The notes below the pieces were generated by a model that did not search any database, had not been told where the DNA came from, and saw nothing but the letters and a program-made list of their open reading frames with translations. Below, one piece after another: positions 16,800 to 27,298 of a DNA stretch of 64,000 nt (its first letter is position 1; each line of letters opens with the position of its first letter). Position numbers and translations under genes: made by a program. The DNA lies in assembly GCF_001941625.1 (NCBI RefSeq), contig NZ_CP016076.1, positions 6,680,001 to 6,744,000 on the forward strand, read 5' to 3'. Source of the DNA: Actinoalloteichus fjordicus. Lineage in GTDB: Bacteria > Actinomycetota > Actinomycetes > Mycobacteriales > Pseudonocardiaceae.

Positions 16800-17069
16800 G
16801 TGGACAGCACCGACGAGATCACCGTGCACGTCCGGTACTTCGCCGGGGCGAGGGCCGCCGCCGAGGTCGCCGAGGAGTCGGTGTCGATGCACCGAGGCGC
16901 CTCGGTGCGCGAGACGCTCGCGCTGCTCGCCGACCGCCGGGGAGCCGGGCTGGCTCGGGTCCTGAGCGCATGCAGCTTCCTCGTGGACGGCGTGGCCGTG
17001 ACGAACCGGGAGCGACCGCTCACCGAGGCCGTCGTCCTGGACGTCCTGCCACCCTTCGCAGGCGGCTGA
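16800..17069 (+). CDS. moaD: Molybdopterin synthase small subunit MoaD
   Basis: 89 residues with the MoaD/ThiS ubiquitin-like fold: VHVRYFAGARAAAEVAEE at the start and VVLDVLPPFAGG at the end, closing on the diglycine that is thiocarboxylated to carry sulfur. GTG start with GGAGGAGGG 5 to 13 bases upstream. It partners the MoaE domain of the fusion protein encoded at 18775-19875. A small hairpin (16678-16708, 8-bp stem) lies between moaA and moaD. Confidence 0.9.
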   Translation: MDSTDEITVHVRYFAGARAAAEVAEESVSMHRGASVRETLALLADRRGAGLARVLSACSFLVDGVAVTNRERPLTEAVVLDVLPPFAGG

Positions 17070-17347
17070 CCGACCTTCACGCTGCTCTGTCGGCGAAGCG
17101 AAGCCAGCCTTTCGGGCCCGATGGATCACGAGTTGATCTCGCAGAGCGATCATCCATCACACTCTGTAGCACACAGTCGTCGGACCCGATTGGATCTTGC
17201 GCTGGCCGCAATATCTTGCTCTCCGTCACCGAAAGCCGGCCCGGCCTCCCCCACCGGTGTCCCTACTCTCACTCGAAGCTGTACAGCTACTCCCCGCATA
17301 TCAGAAAATCGCTCACAGTAAGCAGGGCATGGTGACCCATGCCTCAC

Positions 17348-18372
<1,025 letters not shown>

Positions 18373-18774
18373 TCCCTGCCGGGTCCGCTCCCCGCCGCCA
18401 TCCCCCGGGGGGCGGGGAGCGGACCCGATTCGGCCGTCACGACGACGGCCGGACCCGACGAGCAGCCACCCGCGCCCGAGTCGAGCAGGACTCCGCGTCA
18501 GCACCCGTCATCGGCGGGGCGCGCCGCTCCACACGGTCTCGACGGGAGCCGTCTCCCCGACCGCTCGAGCTCCGAGCAGACCTCGCCACGGCCGTGAACC
18601 GCAGAACCTGCGGCGAACGGCATCGATGATCATCGGCACCTGGGCAGGCCGGATCGACGGCGGTAGAGTTGCGTCGTGACCGAGCCGCTCCGCCTCCCGC
18701 GCGCCATCGCGACGCCGGACCGTGCAGCAGCCCGTCACCGTCACCACGCCCCGGGCCGCCGGCAGGCGACCGCC
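18373..18774. other. Intergenic region after rpf
   Basis: 402 bases with no supported gene. They hold the strong rpf terminator (18381-18426) and a second hairpin (CGGCCGTC 18431-18438 with GACGGCCG 18444-18451). A TAGAGT box stands in front of a GTG at 18676, a leaderless-gene pattern, but the frame behind it runs antisense through the MoaE coding region and looks like no known protein. Confidence 0.6.
18381..18426 (+). terminator. Perfect 16-bp hairpin terminator of rpf
   Basis: GGGTCCGCTCCCCGCC (18381-18396) is fully complementary to GGCGGGGAGCGGACCC (18411-18426) with a 14-base loop. It starts 9 bases after the rpf stop. Confidence 0.85.
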
Positions 18775-19875
18775 TCATGGGCAGTCGACCCACTCCTCCT
18801 CGCCGTCGACGAACACCTGGCGTTTCCAGATCGGCAGTCGTGCCTTGATCTCGTCGACCAGATCGGCGCAGGCCGTGAACGCCTCGGCGCGATGCGCGGC
18901 CGAGACCGCACAGACCAGGGCGAGGTCGCCGATCCCCAACAGGCCCAGCCGGTGCGTCACGGCAATCGCCCGCAGACCCGGATGTCTGGCGGCCACGTCG
19001 GCCGCCACCTGGCCCACCGTGTCGGGAGCGCTCGGATGCCCCACGTACTCCAGTTCGCGCACGCCCCGACCGCCGTCGTGATCACGCACGACGCCCCGGA
19101 AGCCCACCACCGCCCCCGCTGCGGCATCGCCCACCAGGGCCTCGTGATCGACGGCGGCCAGGTCCTCGTCAACGACCTCGGCGCGCACCACCAGCACGTT
19201 CCCGCCCGGCTTCTGCGCGGCTGAGGGTTCGACCGGTCCGGCGGAGCCTGCATCGACGGTCTCCGCCGCTGCCGGGTCTCCCCCGGCCGTGGCCGACCCC
19301 GCAGGAGCAGCAGGCCCCTGGTCTCCCGCAGCAGTGCCCGCGACGATCGACGCCCCGCCCGCCGCCCGTCCCGGTTGCGGATGATCGCCGCCCCGGAGCT
19401 GGTCCACCGCGTGGGCGAGCACACCCGCCAGCACGCCCAGTCCGTCGCGAACACCGCCCCGCGACCCGGGCAGGTTGACGATCAGCGTCCGGCCCGCGAC
19501 CCCGACCACGCCCCTGGAGAGCACGGCGGTGGGCACGGCGGGCAGCCCGGCCGAGCGGATCGCGTCCGCCACGCCGGGCACCTCGTAGTCCAGCAGTTCA
19601 CCGGTGACCTCGGGGGTGCGGTCGGTGGGGCTGATGCCGGTGCCGCCGGTCGTCACGACCACCGCCACGCCCGCCGCGACGGCGGCCCGGATCTGTGCAC
19701 CCACCGGCGTCCCGTCGGGCACGACCGCCGCGTCCGGCGTCTCGAAAGACCGCTCGCGCAGCCAGGCCACGATGATCGGCCCGGTGGTGTCGGCGTACAC
19801 GCCCGCGGCCGCGCGGTTGGACGCGGTGATCACCCTGGCCTGCCTGGTCTCGCCCGTCACTCCGGTCTGGTCCAT
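18775..19875 (-). CDS. Fused MoaB/Mog-type protein and molybdopterin synthase MoaE
   Basis: 366 residues in two domains. Residues 1-165 are MoaB/MogA-like, for molybdopterin adenylylation: ARVITASNRAAAGVYADTTGP, TTGGTGISPTDRTPE and IVNLPGSRGGVRDGL. After an Ala/Gly/Pro-rich linker (about 165-220), residues about 225-366 form MoaE, the large subunit of molybdopterin synthase: GAVVGFRGVVRDHDGG, HRLGLLGIGDLALVCAVSAAHR and IPIWKRQVFVDGEEEWV with its conserved Lys. The fusion joins non-consecutive steps of one pathway. ATG start; it overlaps moaC by 19 bases. Confidence 0.92.
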   Translation of the reverse strand: MDQTGVTGETRQARVITASNRAAAGVYADTTGPIIVAWLRERSFETPDAAVVPDGTPVGAQIRAAVAAGVAVVVTTGGTGISPTDRTPEVTGELLDYEVPGVADAIRSAGLPAVPTAVLSRGVVGVAGRTLIVNLPGSRGGVRDGLGVLAGVLAHAVDQLRGGDHPQPGRAAGGASIVAGTAAGDQGPAAPAGSATAGGDPAAAETVDAGSAGPVEPSAAQKPGGNVLVVRAEVVDEDLAAVDHEALVGDAAAGAVVGFRGVVRDHDGGRGVRELEYVGHPSAPDTVGQVAADVAARHPGLRAIAVTHRLGLLGIGDLALVCAVSAAHRAEAFTACADLVDEIKARLPIWKRQVFVDGEEEWVDCP

Positions 19876-20327
19876 GTCCCCGTCTTCCCGCCGTCCTTGC
19901 GCTCCACCCGGATCTGGTCCAGCACCGCGGCCGGGTCGACCGCCTTGATCATGTCGTGCAGGGCGAGCCCCGCGACGGCGACGGCGGTCAGGGCCTCCAT
20001 CTCGACCCCGGTGCGGTCCGTGGTGCGGACCGTCGCGCTGATGCGCACCTCGACCCCCGCAGGCTGCAGCTCCACGGTCACCCCGGACAGGGCGATCGGA
20101 TGACAGAGCGGAACGAGGTCCGGCGTGCGTTTGGCGCCCATGATCCCGGCGATGCGCGCGGTGGCGAGCGCGTCGCCCTTGGGCAGGGTGCCGGCGGCGA
20201 GCAGGTCCACCACCGCCTCGGTGGTGCGCAGCACTCCGGTGGCGGTGGCGGTCCTGGCGGAGACCTCCTTGGCGGAGACGTCGACCATGCGGGCCGCGCC
20301 GCCACGATCCAGATGCGGTAGCTCCAT
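19857..20327 (-). CDS. moaC: Cyclic pyranopterin monophosphate synthase MoaC
   Basis: 156 residues. MoaC converts the MoaA product to cyclic pyranopterin monophosphate. Family signatures: HLDRGGAARMVDVSAKEVSARTA at the start, AGIMGAKRTPDLVPLCHPIAL and GVEMEALTAVAVAGLALHDMIKAVD. It overlaps the MoaB-MoaE fusion gene, so the two should be one transcript. The ATG at 20327 gives the usual family length; a longer frame upstream is not supported. Confidence 0.95.
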   Translation of the reverse strand: MELPHLDRGGAARMVDVSAKEVSARTATATGVLRTTEAVVDLLAAGTLPKGDALATARIAGIMGAKRTPDLVPLCHPIALSGVTVELQPAGVEVRISATVRTTDRTGVEMEALTAVAVAGLALHDMIKAVDPAAVLDQIRVERKDGGKTGTWTRPE

Positions 20328-20557
20328 GCCCGGTGATGCTAGGCGGGCTGGTCGGGTGCTCGTGCCCGCAGGGCGGCAACGGGACCGGAACGGACGGCCT
20401 CGCGAGCCGGATTCCGCGAGCAGTCCGAGTCGCGCCGGGTCACGGGTCGCGCGACAGACCCGGCGGAACGGCTCGCACGGCCGACGAGACACGTCGAACG
20501 GCGGGGCGTCAGCCTGGCTCCCGAGCGAGGAGGCCGCCGGTGTCCGCCTGCGGGTGG

Positions 20558-21186
20558 TCAGTCGCCGCCGATGTGCGTCCGCCACGGCCCCATCGCGACG
20601 AGCCAGTGCGGGACCAGCCGGACGGGGAAGGACGCGTCGGTCTCAAAGACGTCCGTGCCGAAGACCTGGGCGACCTCGTGATAGCCGCCGTCCGCCAGCC
20701 GAAGCTCCACGATCCCGGGCTTCTCCGGGTCGGGACTCACGATCCAGTAAGACTCGACGCCGAACCGGGCGTACTCGACGCGCTTGGTGTGATGGTCTCG
20801 GAACACGCTCTCGGCGAGACGACCTCGACGGCGAGCAGCGGCGGACGGGTCAGACCGGGGTGCTCGAGGTCGTCCGCTCGAATCACCGACAGATCCGGGA
20901 TGCGGTGGTGGGTCCGATCGGCGTTGAGGTCGATCCCCAGGCCGCGGAGGACCGCATGCTCGTCAGGAGCGAGCCTCCCCAGCTGAAACATCAATCGAGA
21001 CTCGATGAGCGAATGTGTGGTGACTGGTGCCCGCGACATCTCCAGCCGCCCGTCGACGAGCTCGTACCGGCCGCCGTCGTCCGACAGCGTTCGAAGGTCG
21101 TCGACGGTCAGCGGCTGGTCCGCGATCCCGTCTGCCGGAAGCCCATGGCAGCCGTTCTGCCCCCGGTTCAGCACGGTCACGAGCAT
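20558..21186 (-). pseudogene. Uma2 family endonuclease-like gene split by a frameshift
   Basis: Two overlapping frames together make one Uma2-family protein (PD-(D/E)XK fold). The first encodes PLTVDDLRTLSDDGGRYELVDG through IPDLSVIRADDLEH and LLAVEVVSP. The second resumes at SVFRDHHTKRVEYARFG with ESYWIVSPDPEKPGIVEL. The break is near 20810-20820, where one missing base would restore the frame right after the VEVVSP motif. It could be a true lesion or a sequencing error. Uma2 proteins are abundant and of unclear function in actinomycetes. It stands alone downstream of the malic enzyme. Confidence 0.75.
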
Positions 21187-21232
21187 GACAGAGCAGCCGC
21201 TGCCACTAATGAGTCACCCAGCAGCGAACCGG

Positions 21233-21261
21233 CCGGGGCGGGACGGCATCGCCCGCCCCGG
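21233..21261 (-). terminator. Hairpin terminator of malic enzyme gene
   Basis: CCGGGGCGGG (21233-21242) pairs perfectly with CCCGCCCCGG (21252-21261) around 9 bases, starting about 10 bases past the stop of the minus-strand malic enzyme gene. Confidence 0.75.
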
Positions 21262-21270
21262 TGTCCGCCC

Positions 21271-22656
21271 TCAGCCCTCCTCGGCCGCCCGCCGCACTGC
21301 CTCGGCCACCGCAGGGGCCACCGTCGTGTCGAAGACGCTGGGCACGATGAAGGAGGCGTTCAGGCGCTCCCCGTCGGCCACGTCGGCGATGGCGTCGGCG
21401 GCGGCCAGCAGCATCGAGTCGGTGATGCTGTGTGCCTGGGCGTCGAGCATCCCCCGGAAGAAGCCGGGGAAGGCCAGCACGTTGTTGATCTGGTTCGGGT
21501 AGTCGCTGCGGCCGGTGGCCACCACGGCGGCGTGCTGCTGGGCCTCCAGCGGGTCGATCTCCGGGTCCGGGTTGGCCAGGGCGAAGACGATCGCCGAGTC
21601 CGCCATCGTCGCGACCTGCTCCGCACCGAACAGGTTCGGTGCCGACACCCCGATGAACACGTCGGCGCCGACGAGCGCGTCATGCAGCGAGCCGCTGCGG
21701 TTCTCCGTGTTGGTGTGCTCGGCGATCCACTGCAGGTGGTCGCCCAGCCCTTCCCGCTCCGGATGCACGATGCCGTCGATGTCCACCGCGAGCACGTCGC
21801 CCGGCTTGTCCCGCAGGAGCAGCCGGATGATCGCCGAACCCGCCGCTCCGACGCCGCAGACCACCACCCGGCAGTCGCCGAGGTCTTTGCCGACGACCCG
21901 CAGCGCGTTGCGCAGGGCTCCCAGCACGACGATGGCCGTGCCGTGCTGGTCGTCGTGGAAGACGGGGATGTCGAGCTTCTCGCGCAGCCTGCGCTCGATC
22001 TCGAAGCACCTCGGCGCGGCGATGTCCTCCAGGTTGATGCCGCCGTACACGGGAGCGAGCAGCTCCACCGTGCGGATGATCTCCTCGGTGTCCTGGGTGT
22101 CCAGGCAGACCGGCCAGGCGTCGACGTCGGCGAACTTCTTGAACAGCGCCGCCTTGCCCTCCATCACGGGCAGCGCGGCCGCCGGACCGATGTTGCCCAG
22201 GCCCAGCACCGCCGAGCCGTCGGTGACCACGGCGACGGTGTTGCGCTTGATCGTCAGCCTGCGGGCGTCGTCGGGATTGGCGGCGATGGCCTGGCAGATC
22301 CGGGCGACGCCCGGCGTGTAGGCACGGGACAGGTCGTCTCGGTTGCGCAGCGCGACCTTCGAACGCACCTCCAGCTTGCCGCCGAGGTGCATCAGGAAGG
22401 TCCGGTCGGAGACCTTGCGCACGGCGACGCCGGGCAGCGCGTCCAGCGTGGAGGTGATGTCGGTGACGTGCTCCGCCGACAGGGTGTTGCAGGTGATGTC
22501 GATGACGACTCGGTCGGTGTGCGACTCGACGACGTCCAGCGCGGTGATCACACCGCCGACCCGGCCGACGGCGCTGGTGAGGTCACCCGCCGCGCTGGAC
22601 GACGGCGGGGTCTCGACGCGCACCGTGATGGCATAGCCGGGGCCGGGAACCGGCAT
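21271..22656 (-). CDS. NAD-dependent malic enzyme with N-terminal ACT domain
   Basis: 461 residues. It oxidatively decarboxylates malate to pyruvate, linking the TCA cycle to pyruvate. Residues 1-75 look like an ACT regulatory domain ([35 protein letters not shown]). The malic domain follows: [56 protein letters not shown], then the NAD-binding [10 protein letters not shown]. The ATG at 22656 has AGGGAGGT at the right distance; an earlier start at 22674 is weaker. The ACT domain suggests control by an amino acid or similar ligand. Confidence 0.93.
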   Translation of the reverse strand: MPVPGPGYAITVRVETPPSSSAAGDLTSAVGRVGGVITALDVVESHTDRVVIDITCNTLSAEHVTDITSTLDALPGVAVRKVSDRTFLMHLGGKLEVRSKVALRNRDDLSRAYTPGVARICQAIAANPDDARRLTIKRNTVAVVTDGSAVLGLGNIGPAAALPVMEGKAALFKKFADVDAWPVCLDTQDTEEIIRTVELLAPVYGGINLEDIAAPRCFEIERRLREKLDIPVFHDDQHGTAIVVLGALRNALRVVGKDLGDCRVVVCGVGAAGSAIIRLLLRDKPGDVLAVDIDGIVHPEREGLGDHLQWIAEHTNTENRSGSLHDALVGADVFIGVSAPNLFGAEQVATMADSAIVFALANPDPEIDPLEAQQHAAVVATGRSDYPNQINNVLAFPGFFRGMLDAQAHSITDSMLLAAADAIADVADGERLNASFIVPSVFDTTVAPAVAEAVRRAAEEG

Positions 22657-22745
22657 GACGACCTCCCTGGTCAACGCTGTTCTAGCAGGGGGAACAGCCT
22701 AACCAGACGATTCCCGGCGCCCACAGCCCGGCCGGTGGAGACGAA

Positions 22746-22931
22746 CTACCTGTTGATCACCGTGACCGGGTGCTCGTAGTGCACCGCGCCCTCAGCCAGC
22801 GGAAACTCGGTCTCGCCGAAGGGGGACGGCGCTCCGGCCGTCGCCGCCCTCAGCTCGGACACCGCATGCCCGCCCTCGGGCACCTGCGGCCAGCTCGGGT
22901 CGATGCGGTCCTTACGGGCTGCCTTGGCCAC
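22746..22931 (-). CDS. Small conserved protein of unknown function
   Basis: 61 residues starting AKAARKDRIDPSWPQVPEGGHAVSELRAATAG after a GTG with AGGAGGAG just upstream. It has a basic start, no membrane segment and no Cys. The strong ribosome site and steady codon use support a real gene. It is divergent from the helicase-associated gene. No function is known. Confidence 0.7.
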   Translation of the reverse strand: MAKAARKDRIDPSWPQVPEGGHAVSELRAATAGAPSPFGETEFPLAEGAVHYEHPVTVINR

Positions 22932-23075
22932 GGCTCCTCCTGAGATTCGATCCGACGACCTCACCGACCTGCCGCACGCATCCGCATGGCATGGCCCCGC
23001 CTCGGCGGCGTGCCCGGGCGGAGTGTCGGAAAGGACTCCCCTCAGTCTGCCGCATCGCGAAGTATCGTGGTGAGG

Positions 23076-25367
23076 ATGCCCGGCACCTCACTGGCCGACT
23101 GGTTGCGTGACCAGGACGACTCGATGCTCGCCGCACTGCTGCGCGCCCGACCGGACCTGGCCACCCCGGCTCCGCCCGACACGACGGTCCTCGCCACCCG
23201 CGCGGGCATCGGGATCTCCGTGGCCCGAGCCTGCGAGGAACTCGACACCTTCAGCCTCGCGGTGCTGGAGGCGCTGCTCGTCGCGGACGCCGACCAGCAG
23301 CCCGTTCCGGAGAAGTCGATCCTCGAGCTATTCGGCGGCGGAGTCTCCGCGGACCGGGTCCGGGAGGGGCTGGCAGTCCTGCGGGCCAGGGCGCTGGCCT
23401 GGGGAGCCGACCCGACGCTGTCGGTGGTCCCGACCGCACGCGAGGTGATCGGCCCGTTCCCCGCCGGGCTGGGCAGGTCTGCTCCACACCTGGACCGCCA
23501 GGACCTCCCCGCCGTCGTGGCGGGCCTGTCCGAGGCCGAACGCAGGCTGTTGGAGGCCCTGGCCGCCGGGGCACCGGTGGGCCAGACGAAGGACGCCGGA
23601 ACGATGGTGCCGCCCGACCGGGCACGCACCCCGGTCCAGCGGCTGCTGGCCGCCGGGCTGCTGCTGCGCCGCGACGCCGAGACGGTGGAACTGCCCAGGC
23701 AACTCGGCCTCCTGCTGCGTGGCGAGCACCCCCTCGGCCCGGTCCGACTGGACGAGCCGGAACTCGACACGGTGCGCCGCAGCGCCGCCGACTCCGACGC
23801 CGCTGCGGCGGGCGAGGCCCTGGAGCTGTGTCGCCATGTCGAGACGCTGTTGCGCCTGTGGTCGACCGAGCCGCCGCCGGTGCTGCGCTCGGGCGGCCTC
23901 GGCGTCCGCGAGCTGCGGCGAGCGGCCCGCGCCCTGGAGTGCACCGAGCCGCGTGCCACCTTGATCATCGAACTGGTGGTCGCCGCAGGCCTCGTCGCCG
24001 CGAGCGACGACACGGAGCCGCACTGGCTGCTCACCGTCGCCGCCGACACCTGGACGGCCTCCCACTCCGAGCAGCGCTGGGCCACGCTGGCGCTCGCCTG
24101 GCTCGACATGCCCCGGCTCCCCGCGCTGGCGGGCAGCCGGGACGACCGGGAGCGGCTGCTCTCGGTGCTCGCCGAGGAGCTGCGCAGGCCTCGTGCGCCG
24201 CTGGCCCGCAGGCGGGCCCTCGACGAGCTGGGGACGCTTCCCGCGAACACCGCCCTGCGGTCCGACGACTCACTCGTCGAGCTGCTCGCCTGGCGGGCGC
24301 CTCGGCAGGGCGGTCGTTTACGAGACGAGCAGGTCCGGTGGGCGCTCAGCGAGGCCGCGGCCGTCGGCGTCAGCGCGTTGGGCAGGCTCTCCTCCGCAGG
24401 GCGGGCGCTGCTCTCCGACGGGCAGGCGGAGGCGGCCAGACTGATGGGCGCGGCGATGCCCCCGCCACTGGACCACATCCTGGTGCAGGCCGATCTGACA
24501 GTGATCGCGCCGGGCCCGCTGGAGTCCGACCTCGCCTCGGACATGGCACTGGTCGCCGACGTGGAGTCGGCGGGCAGCGCCACCGTGTACCGGGTCGGCG
24601 AGGCAAGCGTGCGACGCGCGCTCGATGCGGGCCGCAGCGCCACCGAACTGCACGATCTGTTCGCGGAACGCTCCAGAACGCCGATTCCGCAGTCGTTGAC
24701 CTATCTGATCGACGACGTGGCTCGCAGACACGGCAGGCTGCGTGGCGGCTCGGCGGGCTCGTTCCTGCGCTGCGAGGATCCGGTGCTGCTCACCGAGGTG
24801 CTCGGCAGGCCGGAGGCCGCGCAGTTCGAGCTGCGACGTCTCGCGCCTACGGTGCTGGTGAGCCCGCTGCCGCTGGCCGAACTGCTGGACGGTCTGCGCG
24901 GAGCGGGACTGGCTCCGGTGGCCGAGGGTCTGGACGGGCGGCTGCTGGATCTACGCCCGGCGGGCCGCAGGCTCTCCCGACGCGCCGGGACCGGCCGCCG
25001 GGTCGTGTCGCCGGGTCCGATCGACGAGGAGCGCCTCGCCGAGGTGGTCACCGGGATTCGGATCGGGGATCGGACCTCGGGGGTGCGGCGTGGCGCCTCG
25101 GCCTCGACCGCGTCCGAGGGGCATCGGATCTCGCCGACCTTCACGCTGTTGCAGGACGCGGTGAGTTCCCGCCACCAGCTGTGGATCGGCTTCGTCGACT
25201 CACACGGCGTCGCGACCCAGCGGATCATCGATCCGGTGAGCATCAGCGGCGGGTTCCTGGAGGGTTTCGATCAGAGCGTGGGAGCCGTGCAGCGCTATCC
25301 GCTGCATCGCATCAGCACGGCGGCCCTCGTCGAAGGCTCGGCAGACGCGGCGGGCGCCGCAGACTGA
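23076..25367 (+). CDS. Helicase-associated (XPB/Ssl2-type C-terminal) domain protein with WYL-like end
   Basis: 763 residues. It belongs to the actinobacterial helicase C-terminal/XPB_DRB-associated family: start SLADWLRDQDDSMLAALLRARPDL, a winged-helix array in the middle, then PPPLDHILVQADLTVIAPGPLE and LAPTVLVSPLPLAELLDGLRGAGL. No Walker motifs are present, so it is not itself a helicase. The last about 60 residues (HQLWIGFVDSHGVATQRIIDP through VQRYPLHRIS) resemble a WYL ligand domain. The XPB helicase at 35685 is the likely partner in DNA repair. ATG chosen; GTGs lie 6 and 9 bases upstream. Confidence 0.85.
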   Translation: MPGTSLADWLRDQDDSMLAALLRARPDLATPAPPDTTVLATRAGIGISVARACEELDTFSLAVLEALLVADADQQPVPEKSILELFGGGVSADRVREGLAVLRARALAWGADPTLSVVPTAREVIGPFPAGLGRSAPHLDRQDLPAVVAGLSEAERRLLEALAAGAPVGQTKDAGTMVPPDRARTPVQRLLAAGLLLRRDAETVELPRQLGLLLRGEHPLGPVRLDEPELDTVRRSAADSDAAAAGEALELCRHVETLLRLWSTEPPPVLRSGGLGVRELRRAARALECTEPRATLIIELVVAAGLVAASDDTEPHWLLTVAADTWTASHSEQRWATLALAWLDMPRLPALAGSRDDRERLLSVLAEELRRPRAPLARRRALDELGTLPANTALRSDDSLVELLAWRAPRQGGRLRDEQVRWALSEAAAVGVSALGRLSSAGRALLSDGQAEAARLMGAAMPPPLDHILVQADLTVIAPGPLESDLASDMALVADVESAGSATVYRVGEASVRRALDAGRSATELHDLFAERSRTPIPQSLTYLIDDVARRHGRLRGGSAGSFLRCEDPVLLTEVLGRPEAAQFELRRLAPTVLVSPLPLAELLDGLRGAGLAPVAEGLDGRLLDLRPAGRRLSRRAGTGRRVVSPGPIDEERLAEVVTGIRIGDRTSGVRRGASASTASEGHRISPTFTLLQDAVSSRHQLWIGFVDSHGVATQRIIDPVSISGGFLEGFDQSVGAVQRYPLHRISTAALVEGSADAAGAAD

Positions 25368-25562
25368 GGCCGTGTCACGCCGCCGCAGTGTCGGCTGTCG
25401 GCCGCATCAGGCCGGGCGATCGTGCGTCGCCGCCGTTCGTCTCGACGAACGCACGGCCCGAAGGCCAGGAGGACGCCAGTCCCGGCTGCGCGGCTCGCCG
25501 CCCCCAGCCGGGTCGCCCCAAGACGGGTCGACCCGAGCGGCGGACTGCCTCGGCACTGCGCG

Positions 25563-25611
25563 GGCCGGCGTGACGGCGGCTCCGACGAGCGGAGCGGGCG
25601 TCACGCCGGCC
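25563..25611 (-). terminator. Long hairpin terminator of the cvn operon
   Basis: GGCCGGCGTGACG (25563-25575) pairs perfectly with CGTCACGCCGGCC (25599-25611), with an inner GCTCCG/CGGAGC stem. It lies 8 bases past the cvnD stop. Confidence 0.8.
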
Positions 25612-25619
25612 TGCGATCG

Positions 25620-26231
25620 TCATCCGGTGGCGCGAACCGCCATCCACTGCCGCATCGCGTGCTCGACCAGCGTGATCAATGCCTGCTTGGTCGAGTCCCG
25701 ATTCCGTGCGTCACACACCACGATCGGCACGCTCTCATCGATCGTCAACGCCTCACGGACGTCCTCGATCCGGTGATGCAGCACGCCGTCGAAGCAGTTC
25801 AACGCCACGACGTACGGCAGCTCACGGTCGTCGAAGAAGTCGATCGAGGCGAAGGCGTCGGCCAGTCTTCTGCTGTCCACCAGCACGACGGCGCCGATCG
25901 CACCCTTCACCAAGTCGTCCCACATGAACCAGAACCTGTGCTGGCCGGGCGTGCCGAACAGATAAAGGATCAGGTCGCTGTCCAGCGAGACACGACCGAA
26001 GTCCATCGCCACCGTGGTGGTGACCTTGCCAGGGGTGGCGCTCAGGTCGTCGACACCCACACTGGCCTCGGTCATCACCGCCTCGGTGGTCAGCGGCACG
26101 ATCTCGGAGACCGAGCCGACGAACGTCGTCTTACCAACCCCGAAGCCACCCGCCACGACGATCTTCGTCGACGTGGTGGCGTGCTTGCTGGCGGCCGGAG
26201 TCCGCTGGGGTTCAGAGCCTGCGAAGCCCAC
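25620..26231 (-). CDS. cvnD: CvnD-type small GTPase of the conservon
   Basis: 203 residues. Walker A is GGFGVGKTTFV near residue 28; the switch/G3 region reads LFGTPGQHRFWFMWDDL instead of DxxGQ; base-recognition candidates are in VALNCFDG and VVCDARNRD. This matches the ATP/GTP-binding protein of Streptomyces conservons, which resemble eukaryotic G-protein receptor complexes and control development. It starts inside the end of cvnC (20-base overlap) and is last in the cvnABCD operon. Confidence 0.92.
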   Translation of the reverse strand: MGFAGSEPQRTPAASKHATTSTKIVVAGGFGVGKTTFVGSVSEIVPLTTEAVMTEASVGVDDLSATPGKVTTTVAMDFGRVSLDSDLILYLFGTPGQHRFWFMWDDLVKGAIGAVVLVDSRRLADAFASIDFFDDRELPYVVALNCFDGVLHHRIEDVREALTIDESVPIVVCDARNRDSTKQALITLVEHAMRQWMAVRATG

Positions 26232-26838
26232 TGAGCACCCTTTCCAGGAACGCGAGTGACGGCCCGTCCCCCATCACAAGACCGCTGTTGTGGACGAGAA
26301 CCAAGCCGAGACTGGCCATGTCGCCGATCAGCACACGAACCACGCCGAGAGGAAGACGCAGATGCGCCGCGATCTCGGCGACAGAACGGGTTTCGATGCA
26401 CAGACCGCAGATGGAACGGTGTTCGGCCAGCGACATCGAGTTCCGCTCTCGACCACGGTCACTCGTGGAGATCAACGCCTCGATGGGGAGATCATAATCC
26501 GGCCGGGTTCGGCCGCCTGTCCTGGCATAGGGACGGACCAGCGACCCGGTCTCCACCAGCGGATCCCGGCTGCTGTCGTCGTCTGGCTCGTACTCGGGCC
26601 AGCTCTGCTCGACCTCCTGGACCGGAGCCGAGGAGAAGTCGTCGAAGTCGCCGGACATGCTCGTCCCGAGCAGATCGGCGCCGGGCCCGCCGAACAGCGC
26701 CCGATCGGCGCCGCCCATCAGGTAGTCGGCGTCCGGGTCGCTCTGACCATCCCGCCCTCGACCGTAGAAGCCGTCGAAGTCGAGCTGGCCTGCCCACTCG
26801 CCGGCACGGCCGTCGCCGAAACCAGGTCCAGAGGTCAT
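26212..26838 (-). CDS. cvnC: CvnC-type DUF742 protein
   Basis: 208 residues. The C-terminal half (about 95-208) is the DUF742 winged-helix domain: SLVRPYARTGGRTRPDYDLPIEALIST, HRSICGLCIETRSVAEIAAHLRLPLGVVRVLIGDM. The N-terminal 95 residues are acidic and Gly-rich with no clear fold; most CvnC proteins lack so long a leader, which is an oddity. ATG start. It is third in the operon and overlaps cvnD. Confidence 0.92.
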   Translation of the reverse strand: MTSGPGFGDGRAGEWAGQLDFDGFYGRGRDGQSDPDADYLMGGADRALFGGPGADLLGTSMSGDFDDFSSAPVQEVEQSWPEYEPDDDSSRDPLVETGSLVRPYARTGGRTRPDYDLPIEALISTSDRGRERNSMSLAEHRSICGLCIETRSVAEIAAHLRLPLGVVRVLIGDMASLGLVLVHNSGLVMGDGPSLAFLERVLSGLRRL

Positions 26839-26875
26839 TGCCCATCACTCCGTCGAGGTAAGTGCGCCTGTGGGT

Positions 26876-27298
26876 TCACCGGCGAATCACACCCTGTAGT
26901 TGAGCACGTAGCTCCGGCGTGAGCTGCTGGCCGACGCGCTCGACCAGCAAGGTCATCTCGTACGCGACGAGTCCGATGTCACAGTTCGGCGCGGCCAAGA
27001 CGGACAGGCAGGAGCCGTCGCTGATGGACATCAGGAACAGGAACCCCCGTTCCATCTCCACCACCGTCTGTGCGACCTCGCCTGCCTCGAACACGCGGGC
27101 AGCACCCTGGGTGAGGCTGATCAGCCCGGAGGCGACGGCAGAGAGCTGCTCCGCACGATCCCGGGGAAGCCCGTGGGATCCGGCAAGGAGCAGGCCGTCT
27201 GCTGAGACGACCACGGCGTGCGCGACACCAGGTACGCGACGAACGAAGTCAGTGATCAACCAACCGAAGGAACCTGGTTGCTGGGCGGACGCGGTCAC
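26876..27298 (-). CDS. cvnB: CvnB-type roadblock/LC7 protein
   Basis: 140 residues forming one roadblock/LC7 domain: [31 protein letters not shown], then [39 protein letters not shown]. In conservons this protein acts as GTPase-activating or scaffolding partner of CvnD and binds the CvnA sensor. The GTG start overlaps the cvnA stop by 4 bases (GTGA), indicating coupling. Confidence 0.94.
   Translation of the reverse strand: MTASAQQPGSFGWLITDFVRRVPGVAHAVVVSADGLLLAGSHGLPRDRAEQLSAVASGLISLTQGAARVFEAGEVAQTVVEMERGFLFLMSISDGSCLSVLAAPNCDIGLVAYEMTLLVERVGQQLTPELRAQLQGVIRR

Noticed and set aside
18676-19224. Plus-strand GTG frame behind a TAGAGT box
   Set aside because: Runs antisense through the MoaE domain and has Arg/His-rich shadow composition; only the -10-like box supports it.
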